Made by a program: the position numbers and the translations under genes | NCBI GenBank assembly: GCA_965219855.1 | Contig: CBDCOR010000022.1 | Span: forward strand, 863,146-927,145 | Source of the DNA: CAUZIZ01 sp965219855 | GTDB taxonomy: Bacteria; Acidobacteriota; UBA6911; RPQK01; JAJDTT01 | DNA: 64,000 nt | Direction of reading: 5' to 3' | Shown: piece by piece, positions 1-9,003 of the stretch | Layout: the number at the start of each line of letters is the position of its first letter | Position numbering within the stretch: position 1 is the first letter of the stretch | The notes under the pieces: model-generated | The model's input: the letters and a program-made list of their open reading frames with translations, nothing else | Told to the model about the DNA's origin: nothing | Databases searched by the model: none

Positions 1-128
1 CCCAGATCCCCCAGACGTCAGCTGGACTTGTCAGGCTGGCAGGTATCACGGGGCTCAGCAAACCGGACCCCAGCTTGGGTCGTGCGACGTTCAGACGTGC
101 GACCTCTTTTATATAGGTCGACTCCGGG

Positions 129-293
129 TTAATTAAGTACCCCGTAGATCTCGAGACCGTGTCTGTGGGCAATAGGCGTAACCGCCTTTACAGGTTCTCC
201 GATCTGCTCCAGCATCTTGGAGCCGTACTTCATATAACCGAACATCGTGCCAGCCCAGTAGGACTGAGGATCCACGTCTCCGTAGTAGAGCCA
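129..293 (-). pseudogene. 3' part of an IS-split secreted TIM-barrel-like protein
   Basis: Reading the minus strand from 293 gives an open frame starting WLYYGDVDPQSYWAG and ending IYGVLN before a TAA at 129-131. It continues the piece at 2172-2394 on the far side of an IS1380-type insertion. The sequence resembles the early beta-strands of secreted glycosidase-like TIM-barrel proteins (inference from the run 'PVKAVTPIAHRHGLEIYGV'). It stops far too early for such a barrel, so the gene is truncated as well as interrupted. Joining both halves across the target duplication puts a TAG where a Tyr codon would fit. Confidence 0.55.
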
Positions 294-297
294 CTAG

Positions 298-2167
298 ACC
301 CAAAATAAGCGCAAGTTCGAAAATAGACCCCTTTGTCGGCTCCGAGGAGCCATTTTGGAGACCTAAATTCTAAATTTCGGCGCGAAGTCACTCAGAACAG
401 GCACGTGTTCAGCTGTCCTCCACGCCGATCGCTCAGGGAAAACGATTCTGCCCTCTTGGGGGGCGTTTGTAGAGACACCTCGCCCCAGCTCTGGCGACCC
501 TCGGAGCTACTTTATCTCCTTTCAGTTTCAGGTAGCTGGCCGGTGTTTCAACCACTTACTGCCTTCCAAGAGAAGACGGCTCCAACCATTGACATCCAGC
601 AGCCGATAGACCAACTGTCGGCCCCTGCGCAAAATCTGGCAGGGCATTTCAATGACCTCTCGCAGGAAACGGCGATACTCCATCTTCACCAGCTCTCGGG
701 CTTGCAGTCGCGCCGGCAGCACCAACCCCATCCAGGCCTTCAGATTCCAGGCTTGAGCCGCAATCACCAGATAGGCCCAGTTGGCTACCAGCGTATCCGA
801 GGGCATCCGCAGGGCCTCGACTCCGTTCTTGAGTTGTTCAATGACGTTCTCCTGGTTGCAGCGCCGGTTGTTTTCCCGTACGACTCCCGCCGTTCCCAAC
901 GTTCTGGCCGAGATATTGGTGACATAAAAGTGGTAGCGCGTCTGCGGCAGCAGCCGCTTCTGGCCTTTCTCGACCAGGATCGTCTTGCGCAAGATCACCA
1001 TCCGATAGGTTCGCTTCGCTTTGCTCGGACGGTAGTCGATCTCCGCAATCTCTTCCCGTTCCAGCGTCAGCGTCTTGAACCCGCGTCTCTTGACAATCTC
1101 CGGCTTCACTTTGTCCCGCCGCTGGCGCCGCTTCTTCCCTTTTCCTTTCCCCTGGCTGGGGCCCCCAGCTCTTTCCATCTCGCTTCTGGCAACGCCTCCG
1201 CCCACTTGACGAAGCTCGGATGGGCGTCGATCCCGAAGTCAAACTCCACGCCCGCCTCCGTCCAACGGTCAAAATGAGCCGTCAGCGAAAAATCCGTGTC
1301 CCCGCGCAGGCGCACCTTCCGAAAACCCGCCTCTCGAACCAGCTCGATACTCCGATCCAGCCATTCGGCCGCTCCCTCATGAGAGGGACGGTTGCCCGAG
1401 CGGTTGACCGCATAGAGCACCTCTCCCGTATTGGCCAGCGTCACGATCAGCGGCGCATAGCCCCACTGCCCGTCGTAGCTGATCTCCATCCCTTCCTTGC
1501 ATTCGCCGCTCGTGGGGGCCATCGTCCCATCCACGTCGATCTCCGCCCGTTGGAAGAAACGGGCCGGTTGTTGGGCCCAGACCTTGAGGCGGCTGGCATT
1601 GACGGCTTCCATCAGATCCACCACGTCGGGCGCGTCAAAGCGGCGCACAAAGTCTCCGGCCGTGCTGGGGGCGGGGATCTTCTCGGCTCCCACCGCCTCC
1701 AGGAAACTCACACTCTGACGTCGCAGTTCAATATCCTGATAGCGGGTCCCGCCCGTGGCCACGTTGTAGATCAGGCTCAGGACGTGGTCCGATTCGTGGT
1801 ACGGTTGGTGGCGTTTGAGCAGCGTCACCGCCTGGTCAATGGCTTTCCCCAGCCCACTCCACTTCACCACCTGCTGCAGCAGCCCCAGACCACCGTAACT
1901 GACCGCACCCGTTTTCTCCGAGACCTCGTAGCTGATGACCTCGGGCGAGAGCACCGGTTTCGGGTCTTGACCGTTCCAGCTGGGGCTCAATCGCTGAGCA
2001 ACCTCTGCTTCCCGTTTGCGGATGATTGCGCTATCCTTTTTCTTCACCTGAAATGCCTCCTTTCGGCTTGTTCTGAAGTTTCTTTGACAACCCCAGAATA
2101 CCCGTCAGGTCTGGCATTTCAGGTGTTTACATGTGGTTTAGTCCACTTTCATCTACTTCTTTTGGGA
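298..2167 (-). mobile_element. IS1380-family insertion sequence
   Basis: A 1.87-kb element with related ends (CCCAAAATAAG on the left; reverse complement of the right end CCCAAAAGAAG). It is flanked on both sides by CTAG (294-297 and 2168-2171; the identity extends to TCTAGT on the coding strand). A 4-5 bp target duplication fits IS1380-family elements. It carries one transposase gene in two frames, and it splits a minus-strand gene whose halves lie at 129-293 and 2172-2394. Confidence 0.85.
528..2047 (-). CDS. IS1380-family transposase in two frames (-1 shift)
   Basis: The first frame (2047 to about 1150) encodes about 300 residues beginning MKKKDSAIIRKREAEVA, with DDE-type segments around EIDVDGTM and RLRGDTDFSL. 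The second frame (to 528) encodes the remaining roughly 200 residues, ending in WLKHRPAT. Together they match the usual size of IS1380 transposases, about 450-510 residues. The change is a -1 shift in a purine-rich stretch near 1140-1165. That stretch contains two canonical X XXY YYZ heptamers in the correct frame, GGGAAAG and AAAGGGA. The shift could be programmed recoding or a simple 1-nt indel; members of this family normally use a single frame, so a mutation is at least as likely. Confidence 0.8.
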
Positions 2168-2171
2168 CTAG

Positions 2172-2394
2172 ACTCGTTTGACCCCCATGCTCTTGATCTG
2201 GGACATCATCTCGTTCAGGAGCTTCTCGGTGTAGAGGCCAAAGCCGACGTCGTCAGGGAAATCAACCGTTGCAGAAAGCATGAAAGGACGCCACTCGCCG
2301 TCCCTGCAGAGGCTGAAACGAGACCGATGCCCAAGGCGCTGGCTAGCATCAGGAAGCGGTGTCTATTGGATCTGGTCGAATCGGGAATCAACAT
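2172..2394 (-). pseudogene. 5' part of the IS-split secreted protein gene
   Basis: The start ATG at 2394 is preceded by an AGGAGAG ribosome site. The first residues (MLIPDSTRSNRHRFLMLASA) look like an export signal with an arginine pair before a hydrophobic stretch. A frameshift near 2300 is needed to enter the frame that continues DGEWRPFMLSATVDFPDD and then GLYTEKLLNEMMSQIKSMG, which runs into the IS1380 target site. The gene therefore carries a frameshift, an insertion and a premature end. The product was probably a secreted carbohydrate-active or related protein; no catalytic residues can be named. Confidence 0.55.
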
Positions 2395-2452
2395 GTAGAT
2401 TCTCTCCTATCGGTTGTTGCGTCTCGGTTGAGGTAGGACCTGATTCTGGGGC

Positions 2453-3226
2453 TTAAACGCTAGCTGACCAACCACCATCCACAGGCAGCGCGGCCCCCGT
2501 GATCCAGGAGGCTTCGTCGGAGGCCAGAAAGACGCAGGCATGACCGATGTCGCGAGGTTTACCGAAGCGAGGTAGCGGTGTCCGCCGGCGAGACTCTTCA
2601 ATCTGTTCTTCTGTCAGATAGTCCTGGATGGGCGTCTCAACGTAACCCGGACAGATGGCGTTGACGGTGACTCCATCCGGGGCCAGTTCGAGGGCGGTAT
2701 CGCGCGTCAGGTTCACGACTCCGGCTTTGCTGGGCGCATACGCCGGTCCTGCCCCCCCGCCAAAGGCATTCACGGAAGCGATATTGAGGATGCGACCTGC
2801 TACAGATTTCCTCAGCAGAGGGATGGCCATCTTGGTGGTCAGGAACAAGGCCCTCAGGTTCACGGCCATTACTCGATCCCAGTCTGCCACCGCGAGTGTT
2901 TCCGCGGTCCCAGGGATGTGCGTGCCGGCGTTGTTCACGAGGATGTCCAGCCCCTCGAAACGGGCGACGGTACGGTCGAAGAGGTCTCGAACCGAACTCT
3001 CCTGGGCCACATCGACCTGGACAAAGAGACCTTCGCCGCCGTGTGTCGTGATCTCCTCCAGCGTCGTGGTGGTCGTGTCGGTTGCGTAGTACCGGCCTTG
3101 TTTGGGCTGCTCCCGGATATCGGCGACCACAACCTTGGCACCCGCTCGAGCCAACTCAAGCGAAATCCCGCGTCCGATGCCAGCACTACCTCCGGTGACG
3201 ATGGCGACTCGATTGGTCAAACGCAT
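2453..3226 (-). CDS. SDR-family NAD(P)-dependent oxidoreductase
   Basis: This 257-residue classical short-chain dehydrogenase has a Rossmann-fold cofactor motif TGGSAGIG at residues 11-18 and NNAG at 98-101. The catalytic Ser151 and the Tyr163/Lys167 pair (YAPSK) are present, and it ends with the usual VDGGW segment. It should reversibly oxidise a hydroxyl group on a small substrate, possibly a sugar or a 3-hydroxyacyl group; the substrate cannot be read from the sequence. Length and motifs are complete. A short TTTDTT-rich insert at residues 49-55 is unusual for the family. The ribosome site before ATG 3226 is weak. It stands alone, with an IS-disrupted gene downstream. Confidence 0.9.
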   Translation of the reverse strand: MRLTNRVAIVTGGSAGIGRGISLELARAGAKVVVADIREQPKQGRYYATDTTTTTLEEITTHGGEGLFVQVDVAQESSVRDLFDRTVARFEGLDILVNNAGTHIPGTAETLAVADWDRVMAVNLRALFLTTKMAIPLLRKSVAGRILNIASVNAFGGGAGPAYAPSKAGVVNLTRDTALELAPDGVTVNAICPGYVETPIQDYLTEEQIEESRRRTPLPRFGKPRDIGHACVFLASDEASWITGAALPVDGGWSASV

Positions 3227-3547
3227 GAGCTTAATAGGTTACAGGCGAAGAAAAGAGGTCACAAGTCGCACTTCAGTCAAAAAGCGGTCGCAGGTCCCAG
3301 GGATACCATCTGAGGCGGAAGGTGGAATTCGGTTGCCGTTCGGGAAGGCTGAAGACTAGGGTGTGGGCGAAATAGAAATTTCTAGATCTGAAAGTACAAA
3401 CAGTGTCAGAGTAGATCGCACCTGATCGGCCGCTTTCGCCCTGCGCAACGGTGAGGTCGTGTGGGATTTGAACGGGATGACGCGGCCGGAGGTGAAGAGG
3501 TAGGAATCGAGAAATCCTGTAACCTATAACCGCTCAGCGCAAAGCCA
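3227..3547. other. Intergenic region with degenerate NGTCGCA heptamers
   Basis: This divergent spacer lies between the SDR gene (minus) and the MFS gene (plus). It contains degenerate heptamer-like units (GGTCACA, AGTCGCA, GGTCGCA, GGTCCCA) at about 3256-3302, a repeat style seen at four other places in the window. No gene is supported here. Promoters for both flanking genes should lie in it, but none stands out. Confidence 0.5.
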
Positions 3548-4843
3548 ATGGCAACCAACCCCACCCGCGGCAAGCTTTCGGTCTTCTCTTGGTGCATGTA
3601 CGATTTCGCCAATTCTTCCTTTACCACCCTGGTGGTCACCTTCATCTACGCCGCCTACTTTACCAAGGAGATGGCGGTAGATGAGATCACGGGGACCTCC
3701 CTCTGGTCTCGATCGCTCACGGTTACCGCTCTGGTGGCCGCGGTGCTCGCCCCACCACTGGGAGCGCTGGCCGACCGTGGAGGTTACCGAAAGTTGCTTC
3801 TGTTTCTGTCGACCGCAGTAGCGGTTGTGGCCTCGGTTCTGCTCTACACTGCCGAGCCCGGCCAGGTGGTAAAGGCACTGCTCTGTTTCACCCTCGCCAA
3901 TATTGCGTTCGAGATGGGGACTGTTTTCTATAACGCTTTTCTTCCTGATATTGCTGATCCCGAGCGGATCGGGCGCACCTCTGGCTTTGGCTGGTCGCTG
4001 GGCTATCTTGGAGGTTTGTCTGCGATGGCGCTGGCCATGGTGGCGTTGGTGCAGCCGACCGAGCCCTGGTTAGGATTCAGCAGGGAGAACGGCGAGAACT
4101 TCAGGGCCACCACGCTCCTGGTGGCTGGATGGTTTGCCGTGTTCAGCCTGCCTATTTTCCTCTGGGTCAAAGAGGACAAGTCGGCAATCACGAGGGGAAG
4201 AGGGGTCCTGGCCGCTTCGTTCCACCAATTGCTTGGTACCTTTCGAGAGGTGAAGCGGTATGAACAGATAGTTAGGTTTCTGCTCGCTCGTCTTTTCTAC
4301 AACGATGGTCTGGTCACGATCTTCGCCTTCGGCGGTGTCTACGCCGTGGGTACCTTTGGATTCTCCTTAGAGGAACTCACGATTTTCGGAATCGTCCTCA
4401 ACGTGGCAGCTGGGATCGGAGCCTTTGCCCTGGGTTTCCTGGACGATTATCTGGGAAGTAAGCGAACCATACAGATTAGCTTGTGGGGGCTCATCCTGGC
4501 GTCCACAGCGGCGGTATTGACACACGAACGCTGGGTGTTCTGGATGGCCGCCACCCTCGTGGGAATCTGCGCAGGACCGAACCAGGCCGCCAGCCGATCT
4601 CTGCTGGGTCGGTTTGTTCCGCCTAATAAGGAGAATGAATTCTACGGGCTGTTCGCCTTTTCTGGAAAAGCCACCGCCTTCCTTGGTCCTCTACTGTTGG
4701 GGGAGCTCACCCGGATCTTCTCAACTCAGCGCTTGGGTATGGCCGTGGTAGTGCTCTTCTTCGCTCTGGGCCTGTCACTGCTGGTGTCGGTGGATGAAGA
4801 GGCCGGCATCCTGATGGCCGGCCGCGCCCCGGTGGATCGCTAG
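3548..4843 (+). CDS. MFS transporter, UMF1/Atg22-like
   Basis: This 431-residue integral membrane protein has about 12 predicted hydrophobic segments. The N-terminal signature WCMYDFANSSF followed by a 'VVTFIYAAYF' helix is the hallmark of the UMF1/Atg22-like branch of the major facilitator superfamily. Yeast Atg22 exports amino acids from the vacuole; bacterial members are uncharacterised exporters or importers in the inner membrane. The length is typical. The start at 3548 keeps the signature close to the N-terminus, although no strong ribosome site precedes it. No partner gene is adjacent, so the substrate is unknown. Confidence 0.9.
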   Translation: MATNPTRGKLSVFSWCMYDFANSSFTTLVVTFIYAAYFTKEMAVDEITGTSLWSRSLTVTALVAAVLAPPLGALADRGGYRKLLLFLSTAVAVVASVLLYTAEPGQVVKALLCFTLANIAFEMGTVFYNAFLPDIADPERIGRTSGFGWSLGYLGGLSAMALAMVALVQPTEPWLGFSRENGENFRATTLLVAGWFAVFSLPIFLWVKEDKSAITRGRGVLAASFHQLLGTFREVKRYEQIVRFLLARLFYNDGLVTIFAFGGVYAVGTFGFSLEELTIFGIVLNVAAGIGAFALGFLDDYLGSKRTIQISLWGLILASTAAVLTHERWVFWMAATLVGICAGPNQAASRSLLGRFVPPNKENEFYGLFAFSGKATAFLGPLLLGELTRIFSTQRLGMAVVVLFFALGLSLLVSVDEEAGILMAGRAPVDR

Positions 4844-4977
4844 GCCGCCTGGCGGAGTGCCTGCGGAACATCCCAGTTTAGGTATCCCCTTCCGGTGTTG
4901 GGGCAGACCATCGGAACTAGGTTTCAGAATCATTATTGAAAATCATCTAACGTCATTGAGCCCAAAATTGCCCTATC

Positions 4978-4995
4978 TTGTACACTGGTGTACAA
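4978..4995. promoter_or_regulatory. Palindromic operator of the toxin-antitoxin operon
   Basis: The sequence TTGTACAC-TG-GTGTACAA is a perfect 8-bp inverted repeat with a 2-base centre. It ends 8 bases before the antitoxin ATG at 5004. Antitoxins of the VapB/Phd type bind such palindromes and repress their own operon. Position and symmetry make an autoregulatory operator the simplest reading. Confidence 0.75.
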
Positions 4996-5003
4996 TCGAT
5001 ACC

Positions 5004-5258
5004 ATGAAGGTGACGATTACCGAGGCGCGACGGAGGCTGCCGGAACTGGTTAGCAGGGTCAAGGAGGATGAGGGTCTACGCGTCCGGATTACCGTCCATG
5101 GAGATGTGGCGGCTGAGTTGCGAAGCTGCCCTATCGATCCGCCTCTTGGCGCGGCGGCGAAACGGCTTAGGGAACTCATGGCCCGACTTCCGGCTCATCG
5201 GGGAGGTAAACGAAATATCTCTGAGCAGATCAACCAAAATCTCTACACCAAGAAGTGA
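5004..5258 (+). CDS. Antitoxin of a type II toxin-antitoxin system (Phd/VapB-like)
   Basis: An 84-residue protein beginning MKVTITEARRRLPELVSRVK, the typical Phd/YefM-type N-terminal fold that binds DNA and autoregulates the operon. The C-terminal half is polar and should wrap the toxin. The stop codon overlaps the toxin start by 4 bases (GTGA), indicating translational coupling. An upstream in-frame start at 4857 is possible, but the conserved N-terminus and the operator at 4978-4995 favour 5004. Antitoxin activity is inferred from size, fold and the neighbouring PIN toxin. Confidence 0.85.
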   Translation: MKVTITEARRRLPELVSRVKEDEGLRVRITVHGDVAAELRSCPIDPPLGAAAKRLRELMARLPAHRGGKRNISEQINQNLYTKK

Positions 5259-5671
5259 CGCTCCCACCGCGCCTCTTCTGTGACACGTCGTTCTTCTATG
5301 CTTGCCTGGATTCCTCAGATGTGAATCATTCCCGCGCCGGCCAGCTTATCGAGGAGCTTGTCGCCTCGGGTAGCGACTTCACGACTACCTGGGATGTTGT
5401 CAGCGAAACCGCGACACTCTTGCGTTACCGCCACTCGTTCGCCGCCGCTTGGACATTCCTGAGTGAGGTCAAGCCGACGCTTCGGGTTGTCCAATACGGA
5501 GACAGAACAAGAGCCGAAGCGGAAGAGGTTTTTCGAATCTACGCGAAGGATCGCCGACTTTCCTATTGCGATGCAGTCTCCTTCGTTGTCGTGACCAGCC
5601 TGCTCAACAACCTACCTTGCCTAGCGTTTGATCGTGACTTTCAGAGATTGGGGCTGACCGTGCTGACTTGA
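5255..5671 (+). CDS. PIN-domain ribonuclease toxin (VapC-like)
   Basis: This 138-residue protein starts with GTG overlapping the antitoxin stop. It has the PIN acidic residues Asp10 (FCDTSFF), Glu51 (SETATL), Asp106 (CDAVSF) and Asp126/Asp128 (FDRDF), which bind metal for RNA cleavage. VapC toxins usually cut tRNA or rRNA and are held inactive by the cognate antitoxin. All key residues are present and the length is normal, so the toxin is probably active. The operon is followed by dispersed repeats and an IS copy, a common setting for mobile toxin-antitoxin modules. Confidence 0.9.
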   Translation: MTLPPRLFCDTSFFYACLDSSDVNHSRAGQLIEELVASGSDFTTTWDVVSETATLLRYRHSFAAAWTFLSEVKPTLRVVQYGDRTRAEAEEVFRIYAKDRRLSYCDAVSFVVVTSLLNNLPCLAFDRDFQRLGLTVLT

Positions 5672-5975
5672 CCCGGATTTTTCGTCGCCCGTCGTAGCGA
5701 GGCAACGAAAAGCCTTTTTCACAAGGCGCTCGATCATTCAGGGGGGAACTTCAGACGGACGGGTGTGGCGACGGTCTCCAGGCCGCCGTGCGTCGAGTCA
5801 ACGGCTCGACGGAAGAATACTTCGTCCTGGAGACCGAAGCTACGTCCGAGTTTCAGGTCAGTGCCACCCCCAGCGTTGCTGCCGCATTCGAGAAAGAAAC
5901 TTTCGTTGTCTCTAGGCACGAACATCGACAGCGGCGATTCCTACGCCGGTCAATGCTCGATGAAGTTTCAGCTTA
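5672..5975. repeat. Dispersed palindromic repeat cluster
   Basis: No gene is seen. The segment starts with a partial copy of the 'CCCGGATT...CGTAGCGAGGC' repeat found at 29.9 and 31.8 kb. It then holds a unit with GTCTCCAGGCCGCCG, an inverted TCGAGTC..GGCTCGA hairpin, and ATTCGAGAAAGAAACTTTC. Closely related units lie at 39.6-40.2 kb and partial ones at 42.3 and 62 kb. The structure resembles REP-type extragenic palindromes. Confidence 0.65.
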
Positions 5976-7196
5976 GGAGAAGTAAATAAATAAAGGTGTC
6001 AATATATAGTTAGTAATGCTATGCTGCACATGCATGGATACGCTGACCGAATTGACGGAGAAATTCCGCTCTGTATGGCCCCTGTTGGATGAACGAACGC
6101 GGCGGATTATGGCGGCCAGTGAAGCGAGAGCGTTGGGCCATGGCGGAGTCAGTTTGGTACGCCGTGCCTGCGGACTGTCGCGCAAGGCAATCGCTAAAGG
6201 AATCCGTGAAATCGAAGAGGGTTTCGTGCCCATGGAAGGCCGCATCCGGCGGCCCGGAGCCGGAGGCAAGCCCCTGACGGTTTCGGACCCGGGGCTGGTG
6301 GAGCAATTGGAAGAAATGAGCGAGGTCCAAACTCGGGGTGACCCGGAGTCTCCGTTGCGTTGGATTTGCAAGAGCACGCGGGCCATCGCGAAAGAACTGG
6401 CCCGGCACAAACACCCGGTCAGTCATACGAAGGTGGCGCAGATCCTTCACGACCTCGACTACAGTCTGCAGAGCAATCGGAAGACCGAGGAAGGGAAAGA
6501 TCATCCGGACCGCGACGCCCAGTTTCGGCACATCAGCGCCACCGTCAGACACTGCCTGAGGGAAGGCAGTCCGGTCATTTCCGTGGATACCAAGAAGAAA
6601 GAACTCATCGGCAACTACGACAACGCGGGCCAGCAATGGCTTCCCGCCGGGCAGCCGATCAAGGTTCAGGGTCATGACTTTCCCACTCCCGACGTTCCCC
6701 GTGCCTATCCTTACGGCGTTTATGACATTGGGCGCAATACCGGCTTTGTCAATGTCGGCACCGATCACGACACGGGAGCGTTTGCGGTCGCCTCCATTCG
6801 CGGCTGGTGGCGCCAGGAAGGGAGACGGATCTATCCGAATGCAAGAACGATACTGATCACCGCCGACGCCGGCGGGAGCAACGGTTGGCGGTTGCGCCTT
6901 TGGAAATTTGAGTTGCAGAAGTTCGCAGACGAAACGGGCCTCCCGGCTTCGGTCTGTCATTTTCCACCCGGCACCAGCAAATGGAACAAGATCGAACACC
7001 GCCTCTTTTCTTTCATCTCTTCGAACTGGCGCGGCGAACCTTTACGAGACTACGAAACAATTGTTCAACTCATCGCGAAGACAACGACAGCTAAAGGACT
7101 CAAAGTGACGTGCCGGCTAGATCGTCGCAAGTATCCCACTGGACGCAAAGTCTCCAATGAAGAAATGAAGCGAATCCAGATGCGGCCCAACCCGTT
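5976..7196 (+). mobile_element. ISAzo13-family element, copy 1 (right end lost)
   Basis: This copy differs from copy 2 (36738-38037) at only a handful of bases over about 1.22 kb, starting at GGAGAAGTAAATAAATAAAG. Identity stops at the CCCGTT at 7191-7196. The right terminal repeat visible in copy 2 is missing, and a fragment of a DNA methylase gene follows directly. The copy has therefore lost its right end through a deletion or rearrangement and is probably immobile on its own. Confidence 0.85.
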
Positions 7197-7254
7197 ATTT
7201 CGCAAGTTGCACCATGAACTTAACAACCGCGCGGGGTGTAAAAAACTGCCCTAA
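6016..7254 (+). CDS. ISAzo13-family transposase, 3'-altered
   Basis: This DDE transposase has catalytic acidic segments VISVDTKKKE, ILITADAGGSNG and KWNKIEHRLFSF, all typical of the ISAzo13 family. It is 412 residues long. The last residues, after MRPNP, come from the neighbouring methylase fragment rather than from the element, so the native FHGEWN end present in copy 2 is lost. The ATG at 6016 is shared by both copies; a later in-frame start (MDTLTEL, 6034) is also plausible. Confidence 0.85.
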   Translation: MLCCTCMDTLTELTEKFRSVWPLLDERTRRIMAASEARALGHGGVSLVRRACGLSRKAIAKGIREIEEGFVPMEGRIRRPGAGGKPLTVSDPGLVEQLEEMSEVQTRGDPESPLRWICKSTRAIAKELARHKHPVSHTKVAQILHDLDYSLQSNRKTEEGKDHPDRDAQFRHISATVRHCLREGSPVISVDTKKKELIGNYDNAGQQWLPAGQPIKVQGHDFPTPDVPRAYPYGVYDIGRNTGFVNVGTDHDTGAFAVASIRGWWRQEGRRIYPNARTILITADAGGSNGWRLRLWKFELQKFADETGLPASVCHFPPGTSKWNKIEHRLFSFISSNWRGEPLRDYETIVQLIAKTTTAKGLKVTCRLDRRKYPTGRKVSNEEMKRIQMRPNPLFRKLHHELNNRAGCKKLP

Positions 7255-8110
7255 TGCCTTACCACGCATCGTTGCGGTGAGAAACGTTTCGAACAAGCGG
7301 CCGTTCAAATCCTCATCGACAGTGTAGAGATCAAGGTGCTCAAGGAATAAGACCGCAGCCTTCACAGTCAGAGGCGCTAGTTGAATGCCCTCACTGGGCT
7401 CAAATATCCGCTTCTTTTCACCTTTTGCGATCTGAGCCTCAAGTTGCTTTGCGAGTTGAGCGAAAAGGATTGTATCGATGGGGTTGTCCGTCGTACTTTC
7501 CATCTGCTCAATCCAATCAACAGAAAAGCGAACCGCATCGGCTGGCACGGCCTCCGCCCCGGCTTCGATCTTGTTTTCAATCAAATACTCACCGAGGCGA
7601 CGGTCTTCGTCGATCTTCACAAACATGACCTTGGCGAACTCGTAAAACGCAGAGGCGGGGCTACGCTTTTCGGCTTTCCAGATCCTCCGATGGCAAGACT
7701 CGAAGATAGCCGGAAGCTCCACAGGGTGCAACAGAGCGAAAATCGAAGGTGTTCCCCTTCGTGCCTTGACCTGTAGGGATCTCAGTCAACGAATCGCGGG
7801 CTATAGCTGAACAAAGGGCCTCAAACACGGGATGCCCATCAACAAGTTCAGCGAACGCCAGTGAATGCATCACTTTGTCGCTATCGTAGTGCTTGACGAC
7901 CAACCGATGCCCGTTGATGCCCATGCAATACTGCTCGGGCTTCGGCTCCGACATTCGTCGGCGAATCACTGAGGCGTAGAGCTGCGCATCGTGGACTCCA
8001 GCTTGAGCGCTTTCATTGGGGTGTTTGGCGTCAATAATCAGAACAGGCTTGACCCCTTTGGTTTCAAGATAGTCTGCCCCGTACCCAAGATGTGCCAGTA
8101 GGGCATGATA
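7197..8110 (-). pseudogene. Fragment of a type I-like adenine DNA methylase with HsdR_N domain
   Basis: On the minus strand, 8110-7740 encodes an HsdR N-terminal-type nuclease segment (LLAHLGYGADYLET, VLIIDAKHP). After a frameshift near 7740 the frame 7731-7197 continues with a helical region. It ends at GRLFETFLTATMRGKALGQF followed by TPRAVVKFM, the start of an N-6 DNA methylase domain. The methylase catalytic motif and target-recognition part are cut off by ISAzo13 copy 1. The 5' end is cut at about 8110 by the dehydrogenase fragment. This is a remnant of a restriction-modification gene without function. Confidence 0.75.
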
Positions 8111-8995
8111 GCCGGTGCCAAGAACCTGAGAATGGTACAGGTGACCCATGCCGGGGCGATTGCCGGTAATCCGCTGGAACCAGATTTGGATCAGGCTTAC
8201 CTGGGATTTTCCCTCAAGATACTCAAGGCTCGCGGAATCCTGATGGGCAACAGCCACGGCAACAGTGTTTTGGTGGCGGAGCAGGCGGTCACGTTCCTGC
8301 TGGTCCTGGCCAAGCGGATGGTTCAGGCGGATCGCGCCCTTTCCGATGGGAAGTGGTATCCCTCCACAGAGTCGACGCGTAGCGTGACGATCAAGGGGAG
8401 CACCGTAGCTATCGTCGGTCTGGGAGCGATCGGTCAGGAAGTTGCCAGGCGAGTCCGAGCCTTCGGAGCAAGTGTCACTGCGATCAAGAGGTACCCCGCA
8501 CCCGAGCTGGTCGAAGAACTCGGACTCGATTTTCTGGGCGGACCTGAGGACTTACATAAGGTGCTTTCCGAGGCTGATTTCGTGGTGCTGACGACGCCTC
8601 TTACTCGTGAGACCTACAAAATGATCGGTGAGGCGGAACTGGGCACGATGAAGAAGACGGCCTTTCTGATCAACGTTGCGCGGGGGGACCTGGTACAGGA
8701 AAAGGCTGTCTACCAGGCCCTGACCGGGGGTGGGATCGCTGGTTTCGCCAGCGATGTCTGGTGGTTCTACGATTGCAGACCTTTCACCGAAGACTTTCTA
8801 ACCATCGGATACTTCTGTCCTGTTCCTTCAAGGTTGGGTGTCCACAGGCTGGAAAACGTCATCGCAACCGGCGATCGCTCCTGTTTCACGACGACGATGG
8901 AAGAGGATTACATGAAGGACGCGCTGCAGAACGTCGACATGCTGGCCGCGGGAAAAACTCCCGCAAACCTGGTCGATTTGGACGCACAGTACTAG
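8105..8995 (+). pseudogene. N-terminally truncated D-2-hydroxyacid dehydrogenase
   Basis: The NAD-binding domain is present, with GLGAIGQEV, the helix and acidic-strand region, and the catalytic-arginine segment INVARGDLVQEKA. The first 60-100 residues of the substrate-binding domain are missing: the frame begins near KNLRMVQVTHAGA, right at the junction with the methylase remnant. The usual 'TPHxxG' catalytic histidine segment reads ATGDRSCF, so the His is absent. The family reduces 2-oxoacids or oxidises D-2-hydroxyacids (glyoxylate/phosphoglycerate type). Truncation plus the lost His make this a likely pseudogene. Confidence 0.7.
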
Positions 8996-9003
8996 GTTAT
9001 GAT

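Noticed and set aside
333..1277. A 314-codon plus-strand frame at the start of the window
   Set aside because: It is antisense to the IS1380 transposase.
6019..6999. A 326-codon minus-strand frame, repeated at 36781-37761
   Set aside because: It is the antisense shadow of the ISAzo13 transposase, present in both copies only because the IS is duplicated.
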